NCBI RefSeq assembly: GCF_024464185.1
Contig: NZ_JANHAU010000008.1
Location: forward strand, 30,335-94,334
DNA length: 64,000 bases
DNA from: Haloarchaeobius salinus
GTDB taxonomy: Archaea; Halobacteriota; Halobacteria; Halobacteriales; Natrialbaceae
Direction of reading: 5' to 3'
Position numbers and translations under genes: made by a program. Below the pieces are notes generated by a model. The model was given only the letters and a program-made list of their open reading frames with translations. It did no database searches and was not told the DNA's origin. Below, in pieces: positions 8,851 through 18,323 of the stretch (positions are counted from its first letter, which is position 1; each line of letters begins with the position of its first letter).

Positions 8851-10593
8851 TCAGTCATCGCCTTCCTCCCCACCGTCCAGGATGGCGGGGATCCGTTGCT
8901 CCGCGAACCACTGCCACTCCCGGCCGACCGAGTCCTCCGCTTCGATGTTCCATGGATCGCCAGTCGTTACACGGGGTCCCTCGAGCCACGAGACGACGAG
9001 ATTCCAGACGAAGATGATCTGGCCGACCGCGAGGACGAACGCGCCCACCGTCGCGAGCATGTGGAGATCGGTGAAGTACGAGAGCGGTCCTACCGTCACG
9101 TCGTAGGCGGCGTAGCGGCGGGGCATTCCACCGTAGCCGAGCATCACCATCGGGAAGAACGTGAGGTTCGTCCCAACCATACTGAGCCAGAAGTGGATGG
9201 CCGCGAGCCGACGCTGGTACCATCGCCCCGTGAACAGGGGGAACCAGTAGTAGACGGCTGCGAAGACGGCGAAGGCGATGCCGCCCATGATGACGTAGTG
9301 GAAGTGCGCGACGACGTGGTAGGTGTCGTGGAGGACGAGGTCGACGGGGATGGACGCCTCGAACACGCCGGTCACCCCGCCGATGATGAAGTTCGCGATG
9401 AACCCGATACAGAACAGCATCGGTGCCCGAAGCCGGATCTTCCCGTTCCACATCGTCGCGATCCAGTTGAACGTCTTCACCGCCGAGGGCACCGCAATAG
9501 CGATCGAGACGGCCATGAACGACGCCCGCAGTCGCGGGTCGATGCCGCTCGCGAACATGTGGTGGGCCCAGACGCCGAAGCTGAGCACGCCGAGCGCGAG
9601 CGTAGAGTAGACGACGAATTTGAACCCGAACAGCTTCCGGCCCGTGAACTTCGGCAGGATGTAGCTGACGAGCCCCATCGGTGGGAGGACGAGGATGTAC
9701 ACCTCCGGGTGTCCGAAGAACCAGAACAGGTGCTGCCAGAGGATCGGTGAACCACCCTCGACGGTGAAGAAGGTCGTCCCGACGTTCCGGTCGAGCAGGA
9801 GCATGACCAGCGCGCTCCCGAGCAGTGGGAACGCGAAGAGGATCTGTGCGGACTGGACGAGCACCGTCCACGAGAACATGTCGAGCGTCGCCCAGCCCGT
9901 CTCCTCGTCCCGCTCCGTGAAGATGGTCGCGATGAAGTTGATCGCCCCCATCGTCGCGCTCACACCGGTCAGGTGGAGTCCAAGCGCCATCAGGTCGACA
10001 CCAGGGTTCGACTGCTCGATGGACAGGGGGGCATACATCGTCCAGGCAGTCTGGGCACCCTCGATTCCCTCGATGAACGGGCCCATCAGTAGACCGCCCC
10101 AGATGAGCAGGGCACCGGGCGGCAGCAACCAGAACGCGATGGCGTTGATCCGCGGGAAAGCCATGTCGTCTGCCCCGATGAGCAGCGGCAGGAGGTAGTT
10201 CGAGAACGCAGCGAGGATCGGGGTCCCGAACAGGAACAGCATCGTCACGCCATGGCTGGTCAGGAGTGCGTTGTAGAGACCGTAGCTGAGGACGTCGACC
10301 GGTGGGGTGAGGAGTTCGACCCGCATCAGCAGCACTGCAATCCCGCCCCAGGCGAACGACAGCACAGCGAACAGTCCGTACAGGAGCCCGATATCCTTGT
10401 GGTCCACCGTCGTCAGCCAGCGGACGAGCCCATCCGGTTTCTCCACGTGTGTGGGCTCCTCACCGTCGGTCCCGTATACACCGCCGGCCAGCGCGTACGA
10501 CTGCCAGTTTGCGCGCCGCGAGATGACGCCGAGGGCCCCAAACAGTATGACGGCTGTGACAACCGTGAGAAGGAGTTCACTTCCGTATGCCAT
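8851..10593 (-). CDS. coxA: Cytochrome c oxidase subunit I, A-type heme-copper oxidase
   Basis: This 580-residue protein with about twelve membrane helices is the catalytic subunit that reduces O2 to water and pumps protons. Visible ligands: TSHGVTMLF (heme His), GHPEVYILVLP (CuB His plus the Tyr that cross-links to it, and the Glu of A1-type enzymes), HHMF (CuB His pair), and HDTYHVVAHFHYV (heme a3 and a ligands). N-terminal VRWLTTVDHKDIGLLY is the standard family start. ATG 10593 is chosen because the 26 codons before it are not membrane-protein-like. No subunit II or III gene adjoins it. Confidence 0.92.
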   Translation of the reverse strand: MAYGSELLLTVVTAVILFGALGVISRRANWQSYALAGGVYGTDGEEPTHVEKPDGLVRWLTTVDHKDIGLLYGLFAVLSFAWGGIAVLLMRVELLTPPVDVLSYGLYNALLTSHGVTMLFLFGTPILAAFSNYLLPLLIGADDMAFPRINAIAFWLLPPGALLIWGGLLMGPFIEGIEGAQTAWTMYAPLSIEQSNPGVDLMALGLHLTGVSATMGAINFIATIFTERDEETGWATLDMFSWTVLVQSAQILFAFPLLGSALVMLLLDRNVGTTFFTVEGGSPILWQHLFWFFGHPEVYILVLPPMGLVSYILPKFTGRKLFGFKFVVYSTLALGVLSFGVWAHHMFASGIDPRLRASFMAVSIAIAVPSAVKTFNWIATMWNGKIRLRAPMLFCIGFIANFIIGGVTGVFEASIPVDLVLHDTYHVVAHFHYVIMGGIAFAVFAAVYYWFPLFTGRWYQRRLAAIHFWLSMVGTNLTFFPMVMLGYGGMPRRYAAYDVTVGPLSYFTDLHMLATVGAFVLAVGQIIFVWNLVVSWLEGPRVTTGDPWNIEAEDSVGREWQWFAEQRIPAILDGGEEGDD

Positions 10594-10720
10594 TGGAGGC
10601 CCGTTTCCGACAGATACCCAAGGCCGTTGTCGGGAATATGTTCGCGACGAGCCCCCACCGGATGGGTTCAACAGTACCAGTCAGAAACCGAGGACCCGAT
10701 CACGTCAGTTCCCGGAACGG

Positions 10721-11827
10721 TCAGAGCGGTTCCCAGTCTCGCGGTGAGTCGTTCAGCCGCTCGTGACTGGTTTCGGTGACGACGACGAGATCCTCGATAC
10801 GGACACCGAACTCTCCCTCCAGATAGACGCCGGGCTCGACCGAGAACACCATTCCGGGTTCGAGCTCTCTATCGTTTCCCGCAACGATGTACGGTGGTTC
10901 GTGCACCTCCAGCCCGACGCCGTGGCCGGTGCGGTGGACGAACTGCTCGCCGTAGCCAGCCTCCTCGATGACCTCGCGGGCGGCCGCGTCTATGGCCGCG
11001 GCGGTGACGCCGGGTTCGACGGCGTCGACGGCGGCGTTGTGGGCTTCGCGAACGACGTCGTGGACTTCGTCGAACCCGTCGGGTGGGTCGCCCGCCAAGA
11101 CGACGGTCCGGGTCTGGTCGCTCGGGTAGCCGTCGACGCGGGTGCCGAAGTCCAGCACGACGGGGTCGCCGGCCTGTATCTCGCGGTCGCCGTGGCGGTG
11201 GTGTGGCTGCGCGCCGTTCGGACCGCTCCCGACGATCACCTCGAAGGAGACGCCGTCCCCGCCGAACTCGGCGAGCTGGGCTTCGATCTCCTGGGCGAGC
11301 TCGGTCTCGGTGAAGCCGACGGCCTCGTCGCCCAGCCGACGGACTGCCATCACGGCCCGGTCGGCTACCTCGCCGGCCGCCCGGAGCGCGTCGAGTTCGT
11401 TCTCGTCCTTCCGGATGCGCAACGGTGCGAGCACGTCGCTCGCGAGGCCGAACGAGGCGTCGGGCAGGACCGCCCGGAGGTCCTGGCTGAAGCGGGCCCA
11501 CATGCGGTCGTCGACGAGGAGACTGCCGCCGTGGAGGTCGCGCTCGTCGGCGACCTCCCGGACGAGTGCGAGCGGGTCGTCGCCGTCGTCCCAGACGCGA
11601 ACGTCGTCGACGACCGACCCGCCGAGGATCTGGGACTCGTACATCGCCGGCGCGACGAAGACGGGCTCCTCGTCGGGTGTGACGAACAGGAGCAGGTGTC
11701 GCTCCATCGGCTCGTCGGTGAACCCCGAGAGGTAGCCCATGTCGACGCTCGGGAACAGGACGGCCGCGTCGGCTCCCTCGCTGGCGAGGGCTTCCTGGCA
11801 GGCGGCGATTCGCTCGCGGTGGCTCAC
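10721..11827 (-). CDS. pepQ: M24 family Xaa-Pro peptidase (prolidase-like)
   Basis: The 368-residue protein has a creatinase-type N-terminal domain and a pita-bread catalytic domain from about residue 130. All five metal ligands are visible: VVLDFGTRVDGYPSDQTRT (two Asp), RTGHGVGLEVHEPP (His), FSVEPGVY (Glu) and GVRIEDLVVV (Glu). It should cleave dipeptides or peptides before proline, releasing free amino acids in the cytoplasm. GTG at 11827 overlaps the stop of the upstream racemase gene (GTGA), so the start is fixed by coupling. It is the last gene of the hyuA-hyuB-racemase operon, suggesting that peptide-derived cyclic or proline-like compounds are the substrates. Open frame continues far upstream without stop, but that extension is Arg-rich antisense-type sequence. 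Confidence 0.88.
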   Translation of the reverse strand: MSHRERIAACQEALASEGADAAVLFPSVDMGYLSGFTDEPMERHLLLFVTPDEEPVFVAPAMYESQILGGSVVDDVRVWDDGDDPLALVREVADERDLHGGSLLVDDRMWARFSQDLRAVLPDASFGLASDVLAPLRIRKDENELDALRAAGEVADRAVMAVRRLGDEAVGFTETELAQEIEAQLAEFGGDGVSFEVIVGSGPNGAQPHHRHGDREIQAGDPVVLDFGTRVDGYPSDQTRTVVLAGDPPDGFDEVHDVVREAHNAAVDAVEPGVTAAAIDAAAREVIEEAGYGEQFVHRTGHGVGLEVHEPPYIVAGNDRELEPGMVFSVEPGVYLEGEFGVRIEDLVVVTETSHERLNDSPRDWEPL

Positions 11828-12606
11828 GGCTCCGACTCCTCCGTCCAGACGTCGGCGTTCTCGTAGTCGTCCGCGATGCCCCATCGCGCGATCTCGTCGA
11901 CGGGCGGCGACTCGTAACCGCCGCGCTTGCTGTGGGTCCAGCCGAGGTCGGCGAGTTCGGCGAGCAGCTCGGCGAACTTGAACGGGGCCGTCACCGCGTC
12001 GAGCACGGGGACGCCGAGGTCGTCCTGCAGCTCCTCGTAGAAGCCGTACTCGGCGGTGCAGCCGAGGATGACGACCTCCGCGTGGTCCTCCTCGACGGCG
12101 GCCGTCGCGGCCTCGCGGAGCCGTCGCTCGGTCCGGTCGGGGTCGTCCTGGAAGTCGAGCACGCCGAGGTCGACCGGCCGGAACGAGGCGAGGTGGTCGC
12201 CGAAGCCGTACTGCCGGACGCGGTCGCGCATCTGTGGCACCCACTTCTGTCTGCCGACGACGACGGAGAACGAGTCGCCGAGCGTCGTCGCGAGGTGGGT
12301 GGTCGCCTCGGCGGGGCCGACGACCGGCATCGACTCGCTCACCTCGCGGGCCTCCTCCAGCGCGAGGTCGTAGAAGCAGCCGATGACGGTCGCATCGTAC
12401 CCCTCGTTCTCGGCGCGCTTGACCCGGTGGAGCACGTCGGGCGTGACGAGCGACTCGTAGTAGTGGTACTCGACGTGGTGTGGGCCGCGGTCGAGTGCAG
12501 TCACGTCGACGGTCGTCTCCGGCCGGGCCGCCTCGGCGAGGATGTCGCCGATGTCGCCCGAGAAGTCGGCGTGTCCGACGGGGTCGATCCAGAGGATGTC
12601 CGTCAT
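11824..12606 (-). CDS. Aspartate/glutamate/hydantoin racemase family protein
   Basis: The 260-residue protein has the two-Cys active site of the Asp/Glu racemase superfamily: VIGCFYDLAL in the first half and VVILGCTAEYGFYEEL in the second, each in a Rossmann-like half. VVGPAEATTHLA is the conserved loop of hydantoin racemases. It would interconvert D and L forms of a hydantoin or amino acid without cofactor so the neighbouring hydrolases can use both. Its ATG follows the hyuB stop with no gap, and its own stop overlaps the peptidase start. Whether the true substrate is hydantoin, allantoin or an amino acid is not readable here. Confidence 0.8.
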   Translation of the reverse strand: MTDILWIDPVGHADFSGDIGDILAEAARPETTVDVTALDRGPHHVEYHYYESLVTPDVLHRVKRAENEGYDATVIGCFYDLALEEAREVSESMPVVGPAEATTHLATTLGDSFSVVVGRQKWVPQMRDRVRQYGFGDHLASFRPVDLGVLDFQDDPDRTERRLREAATAAVEEDHAEVVILGCTAEYGFYEELQDDLGVPVLDAVTAPFKFAELLAELADLGWTHSKRGGYESPPVDEIARWGIADDYENADVWTEESEP

Positions 12607-14385
12607 CTACCTGCCCCGCAGTTCGGCGGTCTCGTCGTGGTCGACCTCGCCGGCTTCGGTGATGGCGACACCGTACTGCTCGCGGGCTGCCTCGCGGGAG
12701 ACGTAGCCGTCGGCGACGTCCTCGCGGACCGCCTCGGGGTCGCGGTCGAACGGTTCGCCGTAGCCGCCACCGCCGGCGGTCCGGTTCGAGATGACCTCGT
12801 CCGGCATGAAGTTCCCGCGGAACATGCCGGCGTGTTTGACGCTGTCGTCGTCGTAGAGGTCGTCGTTGTCGACGAGCACCTCGATGCGTTCGTCGAAGTC
12901 CTCGCGGTCGGAGTCGAGCACGACGACGTTCTTCTCGCCCGGGCTGCCGCCGTCGAGCCCCCAGTTCTCGGTGCGGGTCTTCTGGATGATGGAGAGCGCG
13001 CCGACGGGTTCGAGCACGCGGAAGTCCCGGCGGATGCCGAGCCCGCCGCGGTGCTTCCCGGGGCCGCCCGAGTCCTCCCGCAGCGAGAGCTGGTCGAACC
13101 GGATGGGCGCTTTGTTCTCGAACACCTCGACGGGGATGTTCCGGACCATCGTCTCGCTGATGTGCATCAGCGCGTTCTCGCCGTCGTGGCCGACGCCGGC
13201 ACCCCAGCCGACGCCCTCGTTGTTCGCCTCGACGAACGGCCGGCCCGTCTCGGGGTTCTCGCCGTACAGCATGATGTCGGCCAGGTCGCCGCCCGTGCTC
13301 GCGGGGACGCGGTCGGGCATCCCCTCCGCGAGCGCCTGGTACACCACGTCGATGGCGACGATGCCGGTCCAGACGGTGAACGTGGGTGCGGGATAGCTCG
13401 CGTTGAAGATGTTGTCCTCGGGGACGTGCATCGTCAGGGGCTCGTACTGCCCGCCGTTGGAGTCCTCCTCGGGCGTCGTCAGCGTCTTGAAGCAGAGCTT
13501 GCAGATGGTCTCGGACATCCCCGGCGGGATGTTCAGCGGCTCGTCGACCTCGGGCGAGGAGCCCGAGAAGTCGACGCTGAACTCCTCGCCGTCGATGGTG
13601 ACCTCGGCCGTGAGCTTGATGAGGTCGCCCGGCTCGCGGTTGACGCCGTCGGCGTAGCCGGTCGCCGACCACGTGCCGTCGGGCAGTTCGGCGACGGCCT
13701 CACGGGCGGTGCGCTCGCCGTGGTTGAGGATACGCTCGATGCTGGTCTCGACGGTCTCCGAGCCGTACTTCTCGTACAGCTCCTGCAGGCGCTTCTCGCC
13801 GGTGCGGACCGCGGCGACCTGCGCGTTGAGGTCGCCGACGACCTTCTCGGGCATCCGGGAGTTGAACCGGATGATGTCCATGATCTCGGGGTCCGGCTCG
13901 CCGTTCTTGTACACCTTCGTCCCGGGGAACAGCACGCCCTCCTGGTGGACGTCGGTGGAGTCGAGCACGTAGCCCGAGTCCTTCGCACCGAGGTCGAGCC
14001 AGTGGGCGCGACAGGTCGTGTAGCCGATGAGCTCCTCGTCGTAGAACACGGGCGCGAACAGGAGCACGTCGAGCGTGTGGGTGCCGCTCCAGTACGGGTA
14101 GTTCATGATGAACACGTCGCCTGGCTCCATGTTCTCCTCGCCGACGTGGTCGACCGCCTTCTCGATGCCGTAGTCGTTCGCGCCGAGGAACAGCGCGAGC
14201 CCCGGCGAGTCCGCGACGAGGTTGAGGTCGCGGTCGAACACCGAGATGCCGAAGTCGAGGATCTCGTAGATGATGGTGTTGTAGGCGGTCCTGATCAGCG
14301 TGCGCTGCATCTCGGTGGCGGCCGACGTGAGGTAGTTGCGGACGACCTCGACCGTGGCCGCGTCGATATCCTGTTGGGTGCTCAT
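12607..14385 (-). CDS. hyuB: Hydantoinase B/oxoprolinase family protein (copy 1)
   Basis: 592 residues, full family length. Recognisable blocks are DAATVEVVRNYLTSAATEMQ at the start, MEPGDVFIMNYPYWSGTHTLD, HWLDLGAKDSG, the VDFSGSSPEVDEPLN segment, GGDLADIMLYGENPETGRP and GGGGYGEPFDRDPEAVREDV at the end. HyuB works with HyuA as an ATP-dependent amidohydrolase opening N-methylhydantoins, hydantoins or 5-oxoproline. Its ATG overlaps the hyuA stop by four bases. A second HyuB at 24685-26475 is clearly homologous but divergent, so the two pairs probably have different substrate ranges. Confidence 0.88.
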   Translation of the reverse strand: MSTQQDIDAATVEVVRNYLTSAATEMQRTLIRTAYNTIIYEILDFGISVFDRDLNLVADSPGLALFLGANDYGIEKAVDHVGEENMEPGDVFIMNYPYWSGTHTLDVLLFAPVFYDEELIGYTTCRAHWLDLGAKDSGYVLDSTDVHQEGVLFPGTKVYKNGEPDPEIMDIIRFNSRMPEKVVGDLNAQVAAVRTGEKRLQELYEKYGSETVETSIERILNHGERTAREAVAELPDGTWSATGYADGVNREPGDLIKLTAEVTIDGEEFSVDFSGSSPEVDEPLNIPPGMSETICKLCFKTLTTPEEDSNGGQYEPLTMHVPEDNIFNASYPAPTFTVWTGIVAIDVVYQALAEGMPDRVPASTGGDLADIMLYGENPETGRPFVEANNEGVGWGAGVGHDGENALMHISETMVRNIPVEVFENKAPIRFDQLSLREDSGGPGKHRGGLGIRRDFRVLEPVGALSIIQKTRTENWGLDGGSPGEKNVVVLDSDREDFDERIEVLVDNDDLYDDDSVKHAGMFRGNFMPDEVISNRTAGGGGYGEPFDRDPEAVREDVADGYVSREAAREQYGVAITEAGEVDHDETAELRGR

Positions 14386-16436
14386 TGTTCGCCTCCGGTG
14401 GTGATGACGATATGACCGTACTCGTCGACGGTCGCGTGCTGGTCCGAGTGGAAGACCAGCGAGGTGGTCGGTTCGGTGACGACCGCGGGGCCGGCGAGCT
14501 CGTCGCCCGGCGCGAGCGTCGCGCGCTCGTAGACGTCGAACTCGGTGAACTCGCCCGCGGCGAAGCAGTACGCCTCGCGGGTGTCGGTCGGCTCGAGCGC
14601 GTCGCCCGTGCGCGGCTCCTGTTCGTCGAGCGTCGGCTTGTCGTTCTCGCCGACCGCCCGGACGCGCAGGTGGACGACCTGGACCGGGTCGTCCATCGTG
14701 TGACCGTAGCGCGTCTCGTGCTGTGCCTGGAACCGCTCGGCGAGCTCGTCGAGGTCATCGACGCCGTCGGCGTCCACCTCGACGGTGTGCTCCTGCCCGA
14801 AGTAACGCATCTCGACGGCGCGTTCGAGGCGCTGGTCGGCCTCGGCGACGCCCTCCTCGGTGAGCGTCTCGCGGCCTTCGGCCTCGAGCTCCTCGAAGGC
14901 GGCGTCGAGCGTCTCGAGTTCGACGTCGTCGAGGACGGCGATCATCGTCTGCGAGAAATCGTAGACGACGTCGGCCATCAGCATCCCCCACGCGGAGAAG
15001 ACGGAGGGTGCCTGCGGGACGAGTACCTCCTTCACGCCAAGTTCGCGCGCGAGCAGCGGGACGAACATCGGGCCCGCGCCGCCGTAGGCGACCATCGAGA
15101 AGTCACGCGGGTCGAGGCCCTTCTCGACGGTTATCTCGCGGATGGCTCCGACGGTGTTCGCGAGCGCCACGTCGAAGACGCCGCGACTGGCGTCCGGGAC
15201 GGACGTGTCGAGTGGGTCCGCGAGCACGCCCTCGATGCCGGCGATGGCGTCGTCAACGGCGGTGTCCATCTCGCCGCCGAGGAAGTCGCCGGGGTCGAGG
15301 AAGCCGAGGGCGAGCGCCGCGTCGGTGACGGTCGGCTGGGTACCGCCGTTGTCGTAGCAGATGGGACCGGGGTCCGCGCCCGCGCTCTCGGGGCCGACCT
15401 TCAGCAGGTCGCCGTCGAGCCAGGCGATGGAGCCCCCGCCCGCGCCGATGGTCCGGATGTCGTACACCGGGATGAGCATCGGCTGGTGTTCGAGCGTCGA
15501 GTCGTACTTCACGACGGGCGAGCCGTCCTCGACGACGGCAGCATCGAGACTCGTCCCGCCCATGTCCACGGTGATGAGGTTCTCGCGGTCGGTGGCGTCG
15601 CCGACGCGGGCCGCGCCGATGAGCCCGCCGGCCGGCCCAGAGAGGATGGTGTGGACGGGCGCGGTCTTCGCGCTCTCGGCGGTGAGCGTGCCGCCGCCGG
15701 ACCGCGTGACGAAGAACGAGCCGTCGAAGCCCGCGCCGGTGAGCGACTCGTCGAGGGTGTCGACGTAGTTCTCGAAGATGGGCTTGATGTAGCTGTCGAG
15801 GACGGCCGTGCTCGTGCGCTCGTACTCCCGGTACTCGCCGGTGATGTCGCTGGAGACCGAGACGCTGACCTCGGGGTGAGCGTCGCGGACGACATCGGCG
15901 GCGGCCTGCTCGTGCTGGCCGTTCTGGTAGGAGTGCAGGAAGCAGATGGCGATGGCCTCCACGTCGTGCTCCGCGACGAGTTCGTCCGCGGCCTCGCGGA
16001 CGGCGTCCTCGTCGAGCTCCTCCACGACGGCCCCGTCCGCGTTCAGGCGGCCGGGCACGCCGAGCCGTCGTCGACGGGGTACCATGGACTCCGGCTTCTG
16101 GTAGTTGATGTCGTACATCGAGTCGCGTTCGAGGTTCGTGCGGCCGATCTCGTGGACGTCGGTGAACCCCTCGTTGGTGATGATGCCGATACGTGCGCCG
16201 TCGCGTTCGAGCACGGCGTTCAGCCCGAGTGTCGTCCCGTGGACGAACGCCTCGGTCGCCTCCAGTTCGGCGTCGACCTTCTCGACGGCGTCGAGCACGC
16301 CACCCGATGGCTGGTCGGGTGTCGTGGCCGCCTTCTCGAGCGTGAGGTCTCCCGTCTCGCGGTCGAACGTGATGGCGTCGACGAACGTGCCGCCGATGTC
16401 CACGGCGACGCGCTGGTTGGTGTTATCTTGTCTCAC
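14382..16436 (-). CDS. hyuA: Hydantoinase A/oxoprolinase family protein (copy 1)
   Basis: 684 residues. QRVAVDIGGTFVDAITFD is the ATP-binding start of the family; FVHGTTLGLNAVLERDGARI, VTRSGGGTLTAE, LSGPAGGLIGA, VDMGGTSLDAAVV and VAYGGAGPMFVPLLARELG follow in order. It activates the cyclic amide with ATP for HyuB. I place the start at GTG 16436: a TATA element lies 27 bases upstream, the usual distance for leaderless haloarchaeal genes. The paralogue's start (MPQDTTRVAVDIGGTF) also lines up with it. A longer in-frame ATG at 16478 would put the TATA box inside the gene. It heads the operon hyuA-hyuB-racemase-peptidase. Confidence 0.88.
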   Translation of the reverse strand: MRQDNTNQRVAVDIGGTFVDAITFDRETGDLTLEKAATTPDQPSGGVLDAVEKVDAELEATEAFVHGTTLGLNAVLERDGARIGIITNEGFTDVHEIGRTNLERDSMYDINYQKPESMVPRRRRLGVPGRLNADGAVVEELDEDAVREAADELVAEHDVEAIAICFLHSYQNGQHEQAAADVVRDAHPEVSVSVSSDITGEYREYERTSTAVLDSYIKPIFENYVDTLDESLTGAGFDGSFFVTRSGGGTLTAESAKTAPVHTILSGPAGGLIGAARVGDATDRENLITVDMGGTSLDAAVVEDGSPVVKYDSTLEHQPMLIPVYDIRTIGAGGGSIAWLDGDLLKVGPESAGADPGPICYDNGGTQPTVTDAALALGFLDPGDFLGGEMDTAVDDAIAGIEGVLADPLDTSVPDASRGVFDVALANTVGAIREITVEKGLDPRDFSMVAYGGAGPMFVPLLARELGVKEVLVPQAPSVFSAWGMLMADVVYDFSQTMIAVLDDVELETLDAAFEELEAEGRETLTEEGVAEADQRLERAVEMRYFGQEHTVEVDADGVDDLDELAERFQAQHETRYGHTMDDPVQVVHLRVRAVGENDKPTLDEQEPRTGDALEPTDTREAYCFAAGEFTEFDVYERATLAPGDELAGPAVVTEPTTSLVFHSDQHATVDEYGHIVITTGGEQ

Positions 16437-16458
16437 GAAGTATTCGTTTCGTGTATTC

Positions 16459-16467
16459 GTATATATT
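16459..16467 (-). promoter_or_regulatory. TATA element of the hyuA copy 1 operon
   Basis: AATATATACG on the minus strand, centred about 27 bases before GTG 16436. The spacing matches a leaderless haloarchaeal promoter and decides the start codon of the downstream gene. Confidence 0.6.
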
Positions 16468-16582
16468 GCTTTCCCCACCTATCGCCGAATCGTATTTCTC
16501 TACGCTCAAAACGGTCCATATATCCTTAGTTTACGTACAGATAGTAAATATCAGGTTCGGATTTGTTGATACTATCCAGTAG

Positions 16583-16588
16583 TATTAA
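16583..16588 (+). promoter_or_regulatory. TATA element of the dpp-type operon
   Basis: TATTAA centred about 28 bases before ATG 16614, again fitting a leaderless start. The 177 bases between hyuA copy 1 and the transporter are AT-rich and serve as a divergent promoter region, so both operons can be controlled from one place. Confidence 0.55.
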
Positions 16589-16613
16589 GCCACCGGGGTG
16601 GTAGATAGCTACC

Positions 16614-18314
16614 ATGAGTAACAATAACAACCGCAGCTTCGACCGCCGTGACTTCCTGAAATACGGGAGTGCGGCGACGGTCTCGACCATCTTCGCCGGC
16701 TGTACCGGGAACCAGTCGGCTGACAGCACGACGAACGATTCGGGTGATGGCTCGCCCGATACGGACACCTCGGACGACAACTCGTCCGGCAATGGGAGTG
16801 GCGGTGGTGCGTCCTTCGAGTACGTCACCACGGTCGCACCGAGCTCACTCGACCCGATGAAGGGCTCGGACAACCTCGAGACCATCCTCCTGCACAACGT
16901 CTACGACCCGCTGGTGTACTACACGGACGAGACGCCCCCGGACATCGAGCCCTGGCTGGCCGAGGACTGGGAGGTTGCAGACGACGGTCGCACGTACACG
17001 TTCAACCTGCGCAGCGACGCGACGTTCCACAACGGCGACCCCGTCACCGCGTCCGACGTGCAGTACTCCGTCCAGCGGATGATGGAGATGCAGAACGGCT
17101 TCTCGTGGATGTGGTCGGGCATCCTCTCGCCCGAGAACGTCACCGCCGTCGACGAGACCACCGTCGAGATGGTCACCACCGAGGTGTTCGCGCCGTTCCT
17201 CTACACGCTCCCGTTCCTCTACGTCGTCAACCAGGAACAGGTCGAGGCGAACGCGGCAAGCGACGGGAACTTCGGCGAGCACGGCGACTACGGCACCGGC
17301 TGGCTCGAGGACAACGACGCCGGCAGCGGCCCCTACGTCCTCAGCGAGCGCGAACGCAGTCGCCAGATCGTCATCGAGCAGAACGACGACTGGTGGGGCT
17401 CCTTCCCCGACGGCCGCTACAGCAGTGTGACCACCGAGATCGTCCAGGAGTCCGCGACCGCCGCGGGCCGGATGCGCGAGGGGGCGGAGATGTCCGACCA
17501 GTGGCTCCCGCTCCAGACGTACAACGACCTCGAGGGGGCCGACGGCGTCCGCGTGCACGCGAAGGCGACGTTCAACCCGTTCTACATCTACATGCACACC
17601 CAGCGGGCACCGCTCGACGACGTGCACGTCCGGCGGGCCATCTCGTACGCCTTCGACTACGAGGCCGCGCTCAACGACGTTATGGCGGGTGACTCCGACC
17701 ACCTCCAGGGGCCGCTCCCGGGGGCGATGTGGAGCCACACCGCGGACCTGCCGACGTACGAGCAGGACCTCGACGCCGCACGGGCCGAACTCGACCAGTC
17801 CGACTACTCCGCAAGCGACCTCGATCTGAACTACACGTACGTCTCCGGGCTGACCATCGAGGAGAGCATGGGGCTCTTGCTCCAGTCGAACCTGCAGGAG
17901 CTCGGTGGGTCGCTCACCGTCGAGCGCGCGCCGTGGTCGAACATCACCGAGATGGCGGCGAACCCGGACACCACTCCGGACATGCTCGCCATCTACCTCT
18001 CCTTCAGCTACGCCGACCCCGACACGTTCCTCTACCCGGCCTGGCACAGTGACTCCCACGGCTCGTGGACCAGCGCCGCGTGGTACCAGAACGACGAGGT
18101 CGACCGGCTGCTCACCGAGGGTCGCCGGACCGTCGCACAGGAGGACCGCATCCCGATCTACGAGGAGGCACAGCGCCTCATCGCCGAGGATGCTCCCGCG
18201 CTATTCGTCATGAACCAGGCGACCCGGAACGCGCTGTCCGAGAGTGTCCAGGGCTTCCAGGACAACGGCATCACGGGCTACCGCCAGACGTTCCACCGGT
18301 ACCACCAGGGCTGA
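16614..18314 (+). CDS. dppA: Peptide-type ABC transporter substrate-binding lipoprotein (family 5)
   Basis: 566 residues. The N-terminus RSFDRRDFLKYGSAATV with a lipobox FAGC is a Tat lipoprotein signal, followed by an acidic Ser/Gly/Asp linker typical of haloarchaeal binding proteins. The mature part shows family-5 solute-binding blocks: VYDPLVYY, EPWLAEDWEVADDGRTYTFNLRSD, HNGDPVTASDVQYSVQRM and the C-terminal LFVMNQATRNALSESVQGF. It captures peptides or similar solutes outside the membrane and passes them to the permeases encoded next. Flanking hyu genes suggest the ligand may be a peptide, 5-oxoproline or hydantoin-like compound. Confidence 0.9.
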   Translation: MSNNNNRSFDRRDFLKYGSAATVSTIFAGCTGNQSADSTTNDSGDGSPDTDTSDDNSSGNGSGGGASFEYVTTVAPSSLDPMKGSDNLETILLHNVYDPLVYYTDETPPDIEPWLAEDWEVADDGRTYTFNLRSDATFHNGDPVTASDVQYSVQRMMEMQNGFSWMWSGILSPENVTAVDETTVEMVTTEVFAPFLYTLPFLYVVNQEQVEANAASDGNFGEHGDYGTGWLEDNDAGSGPYVLSERERSRQIVIEQNDDWWGSFPDGRYSSVTTEIVQESATAAGRMREGAEMSDQWLPLQTYNDLEGADGVRVHAKATFNPFYIYMHTQRAPLDDVHVRRAISYAFDYEAALNDVMAGDSDHLQGPLPGAMWSHTADLPTYEQDLDAARAELDQSDYSASDLDLNYTYVSGLTIEESMGLLLQSNLQELGGSLTVERAPWSNITEMAANPDTTPDMLAIYLSFSYADPDTFLYPAWHSDSHGSWTSAAWYQNDEVDRLLTEGRRTVAQEDRIPIYEEAQRLIAEDAPALFVMNQATRNALSESVQGFQDNGITGYRQTFHRYHQG

Positions 18315-18323
18315 TTCGCCAGT

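Noticed and set aside
10721..13672. A 983-codon minus-strand open frame ending in the Xaa-Pro peptidase
   Set aside because: Only the part from GTG 11827 is protein-like; the rest is Arg/Gly-rich and lies in the wrong frame over the racemase and hyuB genes. GC-rich genes leave such frames open.
11932..16529. Very long plus-strand open frames opposite hyuB and hyuA copy 1
   Set aside because: Val/Asp/Leu/Arg-biased antisense translations without motifs; the minus-strand frames carry complete family signatures.
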